DNA of 64,000 nt from Hemibagrus wyckioides (lineage: Eukaryota > Chordata > Actinopteri > Siluriformes > Bagridae): positions 23,181,646-23,245,645 of the forward strand of contig NC_080712.1 of NCBI RefSeq assembly GCF_019097595.1, written 5' to 3'. Of this stretch, positions 37,456-50,130 are shown in pieces; positions within the stretch are counted from its first letter, which is position 1, and each line of letters begins with the position of its first letter. The position numbers were made by a program, and so were the translations under genes. Below the pieces are notes generated by a model that was not told the origin of the DNA, did not search any database, and worked only from the letters and a program-made list of their open reading frames with translations.

Positions 37456-38610
37456 ATATTTAAAATTAATTTTACATAATTTAGTCAATGGGTGTCTGAT
37501 TTTAATGGTCAAAATACCCTCACACTTCCTTGTTTTATCCTCTCTGCTTTTCTCTAGCCTTCTCCCTGTACTGGATTGTTGCTGTTTGGCTGGCCTTCCT
37601 GTAAACTCTGCTGCTGCGAGCTCTGTTCTCTCTCACCTCCTGCCTCCAGCCGGCTCTGGAAAGTTTTCCTCAGTCTGAATGCTGGCACTGAGTTTCCACT
37701 CTATATACATGTTTATGAAGTCCTGACAAAATCCTTCCCCTTTAGCCTCTCCCTCTCTCCTTCACTTCCTCTCTCCCTCCCTCAGGGACCTGACAGCCCG
37801 GTATTTAATTTCAGCTCTCTTCCCCAATAACGACTTCTTCGAGCTCTGCAGGCTCTGTAATTGAGTTGTGTGTAGATCATTTGGTGAAGTTCTGTGACAT
37901 ATGTGGACATGAGCGTAAACCGACATGAGTTTACTTTATAGTGGAGCAACTGGGGAACCCTGTTACAACTGTAATGGGATTTTTGAAATCCATCGTCAAC
38001 TTTCGTAGCCTCTGTTTGGTTTTTAATGGACTTGGTTATTGAATTGTATACATCTAGGGAACAAGCTCTGCTGGGCTGAAGGATCCAACGCAAAATCAAC
38101 TTAGCACCCATATTATCCACATCATAATAGTGAGATGTTTTCCCTAGCAAGGATTTGTGTGTCTAGTGATCAAACTGTGATGTAGGTCCAGGGGTGGAGC
38201 ACACCATTGCTATTCTGCACCAGTTAATTCTCTGCATTTTGGTGATCTTCAGTAGTTGAATGTTGGCAATAGTTTAAAATGTATTATTCATTAAATACAC
38301 ATTGGGACATTTTGCTGCTTTCATTTACAGGATGTAACCGTCTTGTAAATCTCTCACTGGAAGCACTTCATAATGTTTCATAGTGCAGTGCTTTTACGAG
38401 GCAAGCCAAGGCAAAGTCTTAAAGCCTTAATTTTCTTTTTACAAAAACTGAATACATGGCCAAAAATCCCAGTAACTAGTATCAGTGTGCAAAAAACAGT
38501 ATCCACATCTCCACTTTCATGCTTATCATTTAAATTGGATTATCAGCTTGATTCTGAGCTCAGGATACTGTCAGAGTTTAAAATAAATTGCTGTAGGTTT
38601 GAATGAATGA

Positions 38611-38618
38611 ATGTGTGT

Positions 38619-38654
<36 letters not shown>

Positions 38655-38760
38655 TGCCCTGCCATGGACTGGCTTCCAATCCAGGGTGTATTTCAACTTC
38701 ATTCCTGGGATAGACCTCGGATCCAATGCAAACCAACTGTCAGTGAGTGAGTTTTATAAG
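38611..38760 (+). mobile_element. (GT)n tract joined to a SINE 3' fragment
   Basis: A (GT)n run to 38653 is followed by TGCCCTGCCATGGACTGGCTTCCAATCCAGGG-like text and 'gggatagacctcggatccaa'. This is the 3' body of the same SINE type in forward orientation, and the GT run is part of many copies. Confidence 0.6.
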
Positions 38761-39304
38761 TACAAAGTTATATTCAAGCATGTATATTGAGTCAGCTCTG
38801 AATGTGAAAGTTATATATAAAAAAAAAGGTACAAAATAGCTGCAAAAGAAAGAAATATAGCTTTTAATTGAACTGAATGTATTGTAAGAAAAGCTGTTAC
38901 CAAAAATATATTTTAAAAAATCTATTTGTCATACATAATAGCACTCTTGTGTTTATACATAACAGCACTGAGTCTTGTCCTGTAATGCTTTATGTGGCTG
39001 GAGAATACAAAACAATTCATATGAGACCACTCATCAATACAGAATCTCAAGATCTTTTAAGGTCATTGGTCTTCTCTTGTGCACTTGTGCTCACCCCACA
39101 ATATGGTTTAGGTCAGGGGCCTGGAATGAATATGTCAAAAGCTTGATTCAGTGGTCATTGAACCATCTTTGTGTGGATTGGGTGCATGTTCTGAATCATT
39201 ATCCTGCTGGAAGATCCAACTATGACTTTGTTGTAGCTTCTGTGCAGTTGCCACCAGATTTTCAGATAGAATCTCCTTAAATTCATTATTGAATATGTCA
39301 TAAT

Positions 39305-40265
39305 ACCATGTATGTAACAATTGGAGATTAAACAGCCCCATAAAATAAAATAAAATAAAATAAGATAAGATAAGATAAGATAAGATAAGATAAGATAACA
39401 TAAGATAAGATAAGATAAGATAAGATAAGATAAGATAAGATAAGATAAGATAAGATAAGATAAGATAAGATTTTATCCCGAAGGAAACTCTTTTGCCAGA
39501 GACTGCTTCAGAGTACACTAGAGAAATAAAGATAAATTAAATATGCTATATATACACAAAATGTACAAAAGGTTGCTTAAGAATTAAGATGATATTGCAC
39601 ATGATATGATATATTGTGATCTTTGCACATGGTATGATATTGAAGTACATACTGTAAATATTGTAGTGCACATAATAATACAGTGATATGGTCAACATCA
39701 AATTCTCCTCTGTACTTAACAGTGTGCTTAGGTTCTTTCTCTAACCATCCTTAATTTGATATGAAACCCACCTTGAGTGTTTTTATAAACAGAAAGATAT
39801 ATTTAGGTCAAGTACGATGCAAGATACTTTATTGCCATTGTATAAAATACAACCAACAACAACAGAGTTGCATCTGTCAGAGAGCAAGAAGTTCATTTAA
39901 ACATAGCACTGATAAAAGGAGTTTAAACCAAAAATTACACTGTAAAATATTTACAAGCTTGCACATGAGTGTATTGCATTAATTATTGAAATATATATTG
40001 AGGAGTATATACTGCACATGAAAATGTATACATTACGCATTAACATAAAGCCTTTAGAGGCATATTGCATGTGTTTAAAGTGATAAAGTGTGCTGTAGCG
40101 CATGCAAAGCGTACTGTAGTGCATATTTCTCAGAGCGTATTTATTTGTGATCTTAGTAGCATCGAGCAAACTCCAGGCACATGTTTATGGTTAGATGAAA
40201 GAAAAGTCTTCCAAATATTTTGCTGGTTTTGGAGGTGGCACTTGATTGTAGATTTGGATACTTGT
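39305..40265 (-). mobile_element. Retroposon tail-like insertion inside a Tc1 relic
   Basis: Starts with (AAATA)n/(TAAGA)n, then TTTTATCCCGAAGGAAACTC, a motif found at inverted 3' ends of fish non-LTR retroposons. AT-rich text with many short 'gatattgcac' units follows. A second similar tail motif (gatactttattgccattgta) lies near 39825. Family not identified. Confidence 0.35.
39341..39471. repeat. (TAAAA)n/(TAAGA)n pentanucleotide microsatellite
   Basis: About 26 pentamer units, beginning as TAAAA and switching to TAAGA, with one TAACA variant. Confidence 0.95.
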
Positions 40266-41279
40266 CAATGCTAAAATACTACGTTCTACATCCAACAATG
40301 ATCCTTGGAAAATGTTTTGCCTCTCTAAACATCCTCCCTACTGTGCATGGGGAAGAATAGACTCATGTCCTATTCTAGTAGATTCATTACAACTTTAGTG
40401 TATATCTTTTGAAACTTCTTGATGATTGCTCTAACAGTGAATATGAGCAGTGTGCAGGAGTGTTTTTTTTTCTCTTCCAATTATTGCCTAGCTATTTTTT
40501 TCCATCTCCTGATCCATTGCCTCATTTATGAAGATCAACAGATTTTTGTCTCTTTTTGTCTTTGTGTATTCTATAATCATCCACCAAGGCGAAGTTAAAG
40601 ATGACCCAATAAGTTCCTAAATACCCGAGTGAACTTATCAAATAACATATCAGTGGGTTACATTTTGTTCATTAAATGTTTTGGAGTAGATAAAAGCTTT
40701 CTTTTATCAGAACTGTTTCTCTAAATCGACTTTGAAATAAGTAAAAGTAAGCTTTCTCTCATACTTTTAGTGTATCTATCATTACTAAGGATGCCAGGTA
40801 TCTATATAAAAATTCTGCAGCTGTCTATATAAAAATTTATATGTAGAATATAGAGTAAAATATAGAGACAGACTTTAGAATGAAGTTTGACTCATCAGGG
40901 CAATCACGCACTTCGATTGCAACTCTGAGAGCACAGGAATTTTGTGTGGGGTTTTTTTTTCTCCTGCTCTTCTCTTTCCCAGAAGGATGAATCAAAAAGG
41001 GGTGACCGCTGAGTGGTCCTGGCTCCTTTCATTCCTGCCTTAAATCTCCCAGAGCACTGAAGGGGACCTGGGACGAAACCATCTTTTGCTCCCAGGGGGA
41101 TTCATTGGACTGTTAGACTCACACAGATGTCTGCCGAGCTCTTGCCAGGATTTCAGCTCATGGGACAGAATGTGAAGTCTAAACACACATTTTCAGTGTG
41201 AAATGAACACATGTTTTTAGGTCCAAATGAGTTTTATGTCCCTTCCTTGAAATGAATTCAAATTCAGACTTTTAGACCC

Positions 41280-41400
41280 ACTATACTGTGATGGACTTGT
41301 GTCCCATCCAGGGTACAATCTGCCTCACACCCAGTGTTACTGGGATAGCCTCCGGATCCACCAGATTAGAATAAAGAGCTTAGGGAAAGGGAATGAAAGT
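41280..41400 (+). mobile_element. SINE 3' fragment
   Basis: GTGATGGACTTGTGTCCCAT-CCAGGG...GTGTTACTGGGATAGCCTCCGGATCCACC is the 3' body of the common fish SINE type. The tRNA-like head is absent. Confidence 0.55.
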
Positions 41401-43354
41401 GAGTCATGCTGTAATGTGTGTTAAATCGAGTGGATCTTGCTCCTTTCATAAGATCATTTGATCTGTTTTTTATCTCTTGTTATAAGTGAGAGTGCCAGTG
41501 CACACCCTGCTCTGTGTTTACCTCTGGGTCCTAATTATTGATATGTCTACTCAAGACCTACTGTGTGACTGAGGCTCTGGATAGAAGCTGCCTTCTTGTG
41601 CTAATCATACAAGCAACCTTGCTTTAACCATTATTTAAGAAACTTTAAAACTGTTCTCTGATAAGCATGTGATCTCAAGGACACCTTCTGCCCACACTGG
41701 GGACTGGGATTGCCTCCACCACGACCCAGCTCCATAAAGCCCTGCATTGCACCAGCAGCAGGAAATGACCAAACCCTGACTGTGGGCTAAAAATAAGGCT
41801 TGTTGTTAGAGGAGAATAGGACCAGGAAGGCGGCAAAGTACAGCAAATATTATTCCCATTTAACCACTGGCCTGCCACAACCCTGAGGTAGAAAAACAAA
41901 AAAAAAAGCAGAACGGGGGATACAAAGAGAAGGCCCCAAGAATTAGATATCTCACCAAGCAGACCACAGAAAACAAGGGCAAGGGAAGGGAAAAAATGAG
42001 TAAGCAGAGTAAGACAGCAGCTGCTTTTCTCACTTCAGTATAAGAAACAAGACAGACACATAGTCAAAATTGATGATCTAATTATATTCCCAAGTGAGAG
42101 TTAAGAGAACAAAAAAATAAAAGCACTGACTGAAATACTGTCTGTATTTTCTTCTTCTTTTTCTCAGTGGCTTCTTCGTCTTTTCTATTGTTAAAAAAAA
42201 AAGGGAAAAGGAAAACTTTTGCCAAGCTGTAATGTTGGCACTGAACCCAAGTCACTGCCCCCTCCTCGTTCTTTGGCAAGCTCCATGCTGCCTGGCGCTG
42301 CACAGAGCTGAGCTAAGAATGGAGCACTCCGTCGCCTCACGCAATGCGGTGTTCTGAAATTTCCTGCAGTAAAAGCCTGATTGGGAAGACACCCGTTAAA
42401 AATGTGAGGAAAGAGCTCCAGGCACGAGAGAGAGGGACGTAAGGAGGGAGGGAGGGAAGGAAAGAGTGTGTGAGTGAGAGTAAAGGTAAAATAAAAAGAG
42501 GTGAAAGAACAAAAATTATAATGGCATGTGCAAATAAAAAAATGTCAGATCACTTTTTTTCTCACCACTAGTAAGTTTCTCTAAACCCCTTTCCCTCTCC
42601 AACCTCTCCCCCTGCCTCCTCTCCTCTTTTCTCAAACCCTGTTTTTATTTAAAACTGTGGCAAGGCTCCCTCTTGCCATGTTTCCCAAACCAAAAGCTAT
42701 TTCCTGATTTACTCCCTCTTTTATATAATTATTCCACAATCTTATGTTTTCTTTTTGTGCCCCCCCCTCCATCTTTCTTTTACAGTGCTGCATGTTTTCA
42801 TTACAAAGCGACATCATGGCCTCTTTAGGGCAGAGGTTCTTTTTGTGGCCTGGCATGCATCCACAGAGGTCAAAGTTCACCAGGGATTTAGTAGAACAGA
42901 GAAAGGAAAATATCTGAGGAAATTTGGGTTTATTTAGAAATGCCTGGACATATTCTAAAAGAAGTGCAGTGTCCTCAGCGCTGACATCAAACAGATGTCG
43001 GAATAATTTGTGTAAATATAGTGGCGTGATGCTATGTCCTGCTACCAATTTGAATAATTTTCTTTCTTTCTTTATTTATTTTTTTAAATATACATATATT
43101 TTGGCTGTGGTAGCTTTGTGTCTCAGGTTGTGCAGAGAGCACATATATGTTTAGATTCTGTTCTTTCTCTTAGCCTCATGAATAAAACTTTCATCGCCAG
43201 CCAGCAATAGTTAAATGTAGTTCCTTATATCAAAACATTTATTTAGATTAGATTTCGATTTTATTACCGTCTACTATCCATCATCCTAAAAAGTAAAAAA
43301 AATCATAGACAATAGCATGCCCCAATTAATTTTACTCCATTTTATTTCATAATC

Positions 43355-43595
43355 ATTTTAAATTCAGTGGTGGTTCAAGTGGTTAAGGCTCTGGGAAGTT
43401 GATCAGAGGATCAGGGTTCAAGCCCCAACACCACCAAGCTCCACTGGTGGGCAACTGAGTAAGGCCCTTAACCCCCCCTGCTGCAGCTGCCCCTGTGCTC
43501 TGACCCCAACTTCCTCAGCTGGGATACACGAAGAAAAGAATTCCACTGTGCTGTAATGTATGTGTGGCGATAATAAATCCTTCTACTTATAAATA
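43355..43595 (+). mobile_element. tRNA-derived SINE, near full length
   Basis: The tRNA-like head has an A-box-like GGTTCAAGTGGTTAAGG and a B-box-like GGGTTCAAGCCCC. The body includes 'AAGGCCCTTAACCCCC' and 'CTCTGACCCCAACTTCCTC', then AAGAAAAGAATTCCACTGTG and a 'gcgataataaatccttct' tail. This is a typical fish SINE layout. Confidence 0.75.
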
Positions 43596-43754
43596 CAGGA
43601 AATTGTCTATATTAAGTAAAATTATGATGTGTTGTTCCATCACTTCATAACTCCTTTATTTATAAACTGTGAGTCACAGATATTGGCTCTCGAATCCCAT
43701 CGTACTATAGCTTTCTCTGGCACACCCCTTTCAGTACACGCAGTTCATTAATGC

Positions 43755-43990
43755 TGTGTGAAGCGGGACAGTTCTGTTAAGGAAAGAGGTTTTGGGGCTC
43801 CTGAGTGGTATGACAGAAAAACATTCACCCTATCATCAAGAGTTCACAAGTTCCAATTCCAACATTGCCTCAGCCATTTGTGGTTGGGAGACCAGGGGAG
43901 CAAAACTGGCCCTGCTCTCTGGGATGGGATGGAGGGATGATGTTACTTCCTCCCCTGTTTTCATCTGCCCCTGACGTAGCATTAGTAGCA
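43755..43990 (+). mobile_element. Second SINE-like element of a different type
   Basis: GGCTCCTGAGTGGTATGACAG...AGTTCACAAGTTCCAATTCC resembles a tRNA-like head with a degraded B box. 'CTGGCCCTGCTCTCTGGGATG' follows, which I associate with a second fish SINE family. Family name not certain. Confidence 0.45.
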
Positions 43991-44599
43991 GTTCAAAAGG
44001 ATACGATGTCTGGCTTTATGTGTCTTGGACATAGCTGTCATGTGATATGATACGGTTAGCTAGTGGGTGGGAATTATCAAATAACCAAAATGGAAGAAAA
44101 CAGAGTAAAAAAAAACAAAAAAACAGAGGTTTTGTCCCACTCAGCCATCACATGTCTGATTTTCTTTCTGCTAGTCATTTAGTACATCAAACAGAAGGCC
44201 TTATTATTCTCATATGCAACGCATTTTATAACCACTTTGAAAGCCAGTGGGCTGACTAAGCCACAGTCGAACACAGTATTTTATGATATACAATGAAAAC
44301 ATGTACATTTTAATTGAAATAATTCAACCTCAAAAAGTATGTTGGTTCTAACCGTCTGTCACAGATGTTTGTGCAACAGGGTGTAACATTATGAAACAGA
44401 AAACAACTTCAAATAGTCCCGCTACAAGGATTCGGATTCATAAGCTTGAGGAATCAACATAAAACATTCCATATGTTAATACCTTATTCCATATGTTAAT
44501 AGCCTTTTTTTGCTTCTCTGTTTAATGGTAAATATTTATAGTTTGCTATACAAGATTAGAGCAAGATACAATTTTTATTTTAAAAACAAAAAAAGTCTT

Positions 44600-45145
44600 G
44601 CCCAAAAGACATACTGATCAGGCATAACATTATGACAAGCTGCCTAATATTGTGTTGGGCCTCCTTTTGCTGCCAAAACAGCCCTGACCCATCATATACT
44701 GTGTATTCTGACACCTTTCTATCAGAACCAGCATTAACTTCTTCAGCAATTTGAGCAACAGTAGCTCATCTGTTGGATCGGATCACATGGGCCAGCCTTC
44801 ACTCCCCACGTGCATCAGTGAGTCTTGGCCGCCCAAGACCCTGTCGCCGATTCACCACTGTTCCTTCCTTGGACCACTTTTGATAGATACTGACCACTGC
44901 AGACCGGGAACACCCCAGAAGAGCTGAGAGTTTTGGAGATGCTCTGATCCAGTTGTCTAGACATCACAATTTGGCCCTTGTCAAACTCGCTCAAATCCTT
45001 ACCCTTGCCCATTTTTCCTGCTTCTAACATCAACTTTGAGGACAAAACGTTCACTTGTTGCCTAATATATCCCACCCACTAACAGGTGCCATGTTATTCA
45101 CTTCACCTGTCAGTGGCCATAATGTTATTCCTGATCAGTGTATAT
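44600..45145 (-). mobile_element. Tc1-derived MITE, copy 1
   Basis: Terminal text ACTGATCAGGCATAACATTA at the left matches, inverted, TAATGTTATTCCTGATCAGT at the right, next to TA. The minus strand carries the start of a Tc1-like transposase ([20 protein letters not shown]), the first helix-turn-helix, then frameshifts. It is about 540 bases, against about 1.2-1.6 kb for a complete Tc1 element, so the catalytic domain is deleted. Close relatives lie at 49341-49875 and 60128-60667. Confidence 0.8.
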
Positions 45146-45194
45146 TAGCTTATATTGTTATATAATGAAAAGGAAATGAAAAGAAAAATGAAAA

Positions 45195-46135
45195 GGTAAT
45201 ATATACTGGATATAAAAATATCTACACACCCCTGTTAAAATGAGAGGGTTTTTTAAAACCTAAAAAAAAAGAAGACAAGATAAATCATGTCAAATATTTT
45301 CAATGTGATACAGCAACCAACCAAATTCAAGAATTTTTTTTTTTACAGAAAAAGGCTTGCAATACAGCACTTGATCTTTTTTTGGTATGAGTCTACCAGC
45401 TTAACTTATGTTGATATGGTCATTTTATTCCTTTCTTCCATGCAAAAATGCTCCAGATGTATCAAATTGTGAAATAATCTCAGGTGCAAAGCTCTCTTTA
45501 AGTCATTCCACAGGTTTTTACAGGATTTATATCTGGGCTCTGACTTCCAAAATGTTGATTTTCTTCTTCTGAAGCCAATTCTTTGTTGAGTTGGATTTGC
45601 ACTTTTGGCTATTATTTGTGCTGGAAGTATCAATTTTTCATCTTCATCTGTTTAACAGAAGCCTGCAGGTTTTATGCTCAAATAGACTGATATGTGGAGA
45701 TAAAGCTGAAGAGAAGCAGCCCTATAACATGATGCTTCCACCACCATGCTTCATCCTGCAGAATTGGCTGATTTTTTGTGCCAAACAAATCTTTTAGAAT
45801 TGCACCCAAAATGTTCTACCTTGGTCTCATCAGACCATAACACATGGTTTGGGTTGATTTAGGTGGGCTTGGGTGTTTTTTTTTTCTTGAGAAAGGGATT
45901 CATTGTTTTGTTATGTTTTCGGTAAACCTTTTTTCACTTCAGGTTTGGTTGCAATGTCACATTAATGGTGGGAAAAGATCACTGGTTGTGAATTAAAGTG
46001 TATGCCAAAGCATGGTAAATCTGGTGCTGAATGAACAAATGTTTGTTTTTTCTACGGGGTGGGGAGAGGGTTAGTTGATGAGAGGATTAAATGTCTGACA
46101 GTTTTGGCCATGTGGTGATATTTGGCTGGACCCTA
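45195..46135 (-). mobile_element. Tc1-like transposon relic
   Basis: The left end reads ATATACTGGATATAAAAATATCTACACACC. On the minus strand, 45845-45760 encodes HVLWSDETKVEHFG and KRFVWHKKSANSAG, followed after a frameshift by the GGTGGTGGAAGCATCATG motif (GGGSIM of Tc1 transposases). Many stops; non-functional. It lies about 55 bases from MITE copy 1. The right boundary is approximate. Confidence 0.65.
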
Positions 46136-46770
46136 GGAAGGAAAACTGAAGAAAAACTTAAAGATCTTAGGTAAGGTTATATTTATATTCATGGTAATAA
46201 TTGTCTGCATTGCTAATAACGTCAGTGGAAGGCCCTCACAAGAAGAGCAAGACAAGTGTGTGTGTGTGTGTGTACAATGATCTGAGTCATGGTTTATATT
46301 GCCAAGTTCTGACTGAGAAAATTTTATAGATCCCCAGTTATTAGCTAATAGCAAGGCTTATTTTTAATTTGAGTCAGCTAAGCCAAACCTCAGACAAAAC
46401 CCTTCACATTATAGTGAGCTGAAAGTGTGAATTCAGTATGCTGGCCATATATTTTGTATATTATGTATTTTCATGTATTTAAATGAACCCTCCTTAAAGC
46501 TGGACATGTGAGATTTCAACTTTTTCAGCTGTAAGATGATGTTTGTGCGTTTGTTTAATAAGAATAATACTTGTTATTTTACAGAGCAGGCATATGAATG
46601 GGACTTTCATTGCAGTCTCCAGGACATGGGTTGTTTTTATTTTTATTTTATTTATTTAGTTTTTGGTGACAAACAGATCCATTTTCCAACTTGATTTTTC
46701 ACTAAGAAAGATAAGAAGGTGAGACACAACCGTGTACATATTACAGCTGACATGTGAGCTGTAACTAGAA

Positions 46771-46786
46771 CAGCGCCACCTAGTGG
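46771..46786 (-). promoter_or_regulatory. CTCF-like motif, minus orientation
   Basis: Minus strand reads CCACTAGGTGGCGCTG, a near-perfect CTCF core. The strongest such match in the window. Confidence 0.6.
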
Positions 46787-48033
46787 TCACGTTTGTGACT
46801 TTTGTAAACTGAATGTAGGTAAACAAAAAACATATTTTCCAGGTAACAGGTAATTTTACAAGTATAAAGTATAAATAGCTATGCATACTTTTTTTTGCTT
46901 TAATTTGGAACACTGATATCAGATATATCAGGAACATTATTCTTTTTGGTCCACTAGTCGCTGATGGGCTGCAAAACACAGATAGCCGATTCTGGCCAGG
47001 AGATTTCTTAATTCAGAAGCACTTATTCAGGAGAATCTTGTCTTATAAACACATCTAGACAACTGATGACTATTGATTTATGCTCTAACATGCAGTAAGT
47101 ATGTTTGTTAATGTGTGGTGTGTATTATGCAATAATTCTCTTAATTTCTATGTTGCATGACATTTATGTTGTGGTAGTTCAATGTATTAGATACAAGTAT
47201 CAAAATTCAGAAAATCTTTAATTCTGTACAGTTGTTTCCTTTTTACTTGGGATATAATTGTAAGATAGCAATTAAGATAAAGACATTGAGGGATGTGTGT
47301 GGGGGCATGTTTTTATATCTTTGTGGGAAACAAATGTCCTTAGAAGAATAGGCATAAAAAAAGCAAATTAAAAAACAAAACATTTTCTTTTGGTGACTGA
47401 AGTTAGGTGCAGACAGCAATAATCAATAATTCTGTGAATGAAAGGTCCTCTCAATAATAGTTAGACAGACTCTCTGGACTGTGTGTGTGTGTGTGTGTGA
47501 GTGTATTGTTGGCAGGTGAGCTTGGCATGGTGGATTTGCAGAGCTGTTGTCTGGATGCTTGTGCGGTCCAGACGGTGGCGGTGTCTTCTTTCCTGCAGGG
47601 CCCCTGCGCCGCCTGTGTTATGCATTTACACATGTACAGTAACAGCCCAGACATACGCACATCCTTTCAGACAATTGCACATTCTCATTCATTCACACTC
47701 CCCTCACTGACGCGTACTTTTAAACTTTACGAGGCTCGTATTAGAACAAGTAGAAGGTGGGACATTACCCATAGCTGTGGGCTGGTGACGTTGTTTGCAT
47801 CATGAATACCAGGGATGAGAATGTAATAACATTCTTTTTAAATTTCCACCAGAACCTGTCAAGAGAGTGTGTTCTTATGAAAGTACATAACTTGGTCTAT
47901 CTGTCTATCTCCTTCAAGTTTGCACACACAGGTCACCAGTGCAGTGTGGGGCAGGGGGGGAGTTGGGTTACATTCCTTCCATCAGGGCTGTGAAGCTGCC
48001 AGGCAGGTCACTCCCAGCTCAGTTCTCAACTCC

Positions 48034-48192
48034 AAACACTTCTCTCTCTCTCTCTCTCTCTCTTCTGTGTTGTCTTGTATGACTTGTATGCTGAGTTGGC
48101 AAAGATGGAAAAGAACACAGCAGTGTAGCATGTATGCTGGATTCTGTGACACATGTGTCTCTGTGTGTGTGTGTGTGTGTGTGTATGTGTGT
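48034..48192. repeat. (CT)n and (GT)n microsatellites
   Basis: A (CT)n tract at 48034-48062 and a (GT)n tract at about 48161-48192, separated by about 100 bases of unique sequence. Confidence 0.85.
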
Positions 48193-49340
48193 GTTCAAGT
48201 GAGTGAGAAAGAGAGTGAGAAAGAAAAAAGAGTATGAATGTGGTTAGATTTTGGCCCTCACAGGCAGAACCTCCACCCAGTACTGTTTGGGTCTGACTCA
48301 GAACTTCTTAGACTATTGGAAATTCCCAGAATTCCTTGGGCAGCCTGGCCACAGCGTTCTGGGGCTCTGCAAAGTTCAGCCAATCCCCATGATTCCCGTC
48401 TCTAGTGAAGAGAATTGCAGCCTTAGATAACACTACCCAGTCTTTCTGGCTCTCTTCCTCTCCCTCATTCTGACACGCACAAGCGCACGTACATGGCCTT
48501 ATCAGCAATGTGGGAACAATCTTTGCACTGGGCATTATATTATAGATATATTTTTATAATGTCTGGAATTCCATTCCTGCCTTTTTTCCTTAACTAATCC
48601 CTCTTCATCTATACATAATGGAATAATCTGAGATCATTTACATGATAAATACAGGAACAAAGTATGTAGCTTTATACACCATACTTGCAGGAAACCATTT
48701 GTAAAAAAAAAAAAATCATGCAGCAAATTGGCCATAATTTCACAATCCAACTGGACTGAGTCAGAAGTTGTGTCCAAAATGATGCACTATACATTATGCA
48801 CTTGCACTGTGCACTATGTACTGTCTATCTACTGTCTAGCTTATGAATTTTAGAAGAGTGGTAACACTCAAATGGAACACTAATGTTCTTTTATTAACCA
48901 GAACTCAATGGCAATTGACGTCAAACATGATGTCATGTGACTCAACTAGCTTTAGCAGAATATGGTGAATTTTTCGGATGTTTAAATATAAATCTCAAAG
49001 TTTGGGGCTAATTTGTAAGAGATCTTGTCCCCCAGAATGTTGTCAGCCAATACCTGGTAGCCCTGCCCCTTTTCCCCTCCGCAAGCAAAGCTGTGACAAT
49101 TGAGTGCATGTCAAAAGTTCACTTCAATTCCACACCAGTAATTGAGGTGAACTACTTATTTGAATTATCAGCATGTAAACACTAATCACCTTTTTTTCAC
49201 ATTTATTCTACAAAATGGTGAAGAATAATGTGTAACTATTTGATTTAGGACGCATATAGAAACTCACAGATATACCTAGTGTAATGCAACTGGACATACA
49301 AGGATATACAACACATGCAACAACACACACACACACACAC

Positions 49341-49875
49341 ACATATAACATTATGAGCACCAAGAGGTGAAGTGAATAACACTGATTATCTCCTCATCAT
49401 GGCACCTGTTAGTGGGTGGGATATATTAGGCAGCAAGTGAACATTTTGTCCTCAAAGTTGATGTTAGAAGCAGGAAAAATGCACAAGAGTAAGGAGTTGA
49501 GCCAGGGCTAAATTGTGACTGGATCAGAGCATCTCCAAAACTGCAGCTCTTTTGGGGTGTTCCCGGTCTGCAGTGGTCAGTATCTATCAACAGTGGTATA
49601 AAGAAGGAACAGTGGTGAACCGGCAACAGGGTCATGGACGGCCAAGACTCACTGATGCACGTGGGGAGAGAAGGCTGGCCCGTGTGATTCAATCCAGCAG
49701 ACGAGCTACTGTTGCTCAAATTGCTGAAGAAGTTAATGCTGGTTCTGATAGAAAGGTGATAGAATAGATTACTGATAGAATACATAGACAGGTCAGGGCT
49801 GTTTTGGCAGGAAAAGGGGGACCAACACAATATTAGGCAGGTGGTCATAATGTTATGCCTGATCAGTGTATAACA
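49341..49875 (+). mobile_element. Tc1-derived MITE, copy 2 (plus orientation)
   Basis: The left end (ATAACATTATGAGCACC) and right end (GGTCATAATGTTATGCCTGATCAGTGTATA) are inverted relatives. The plus strand encodes the DNA-binding part of a Tc1-like transposase: [40 protein letters not shown] and ATVAQIAEEVNAGSDRKVIE. The catalytic domain is absent. A CA repeat abuts the left end. Confidence 0.8.
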
Positions 49876-49889
49876 TGACTATATAAGCC

Positions 49890-50130
49890 AGTGTCAAGTC
49901 AAGTCAAGTCAAGAAGCCTTTATTTCAACCATATATAGTTGACGCAGTACACAGTGAATTTAGACTATGTTTCTCCAGGACCCTAATGATATGTAAAACA
50001 ACAGAGAGCTACAAAACACATACATACACACATCTGTATAGCATACCAAAACTAGTGCAAACCAGAACTAGACTGGCACATGCAGAGTGAAATATCAGGA
50101 AGGTGAATAAGCTGAATAAGACAGTAGTGT
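49890..50130 (-). mobile_element. Retroposon 3' tail, minus orientation
   Basis: Begins with tandem GTCAA pentamers, then GAAGCCTTTATTTCAACCAT, 'acacagtgaatttagac' and 'tctccaggacc'. This repeat end is abundant in fish, notably catfish, from memory. The pentamer run at the end suggests a non-LTR-type 3' end inserted in reverse. Confidence 0.4.

Larger units (their letters stand above)
38930..40700 (-). mobile_element. Tc1-like transposon relic, split by an inserted retroposon/microsatellite
   Basis: On the minus strand, 39210-39135 encodes FQQDNDSEHAPNPHKDGS, and in another frame the next bases give QAPDLNHIVG. Both are hallmark Tc1 transposase segments. The N-terminal third reappears at about 40640-40265 (AIIKKFQKIYTK-type text). 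The two parts are separated by about 950 bases (39305-40265) holding a TAAGA-repeat tract and a retroposon-tail-like segment. Many frameshifts and stops; dead. Confidence 0.65.

Noticed and set aside
39135..39518. 127-codon minus-strand frame with a Ser/Tyr/Leu/Ile repeat
   Set aside because: The repeat part is the pentamer microsatellite. Only the last ~50 residues mean anything, and they are a Tc1 transposase remnant already listed.
43355..43440. Possible tRNA gene (A and B boxes present)
   Set aside because: The cloverleaf does not close, and the head continues into a SINE body with the typical 3' tail.
48323..48331. STAT-type site TTCCCAGAA
   Set aside because: A single 9-base match is expected by chance several times in a window this size; no clustering with other immune-type sites.
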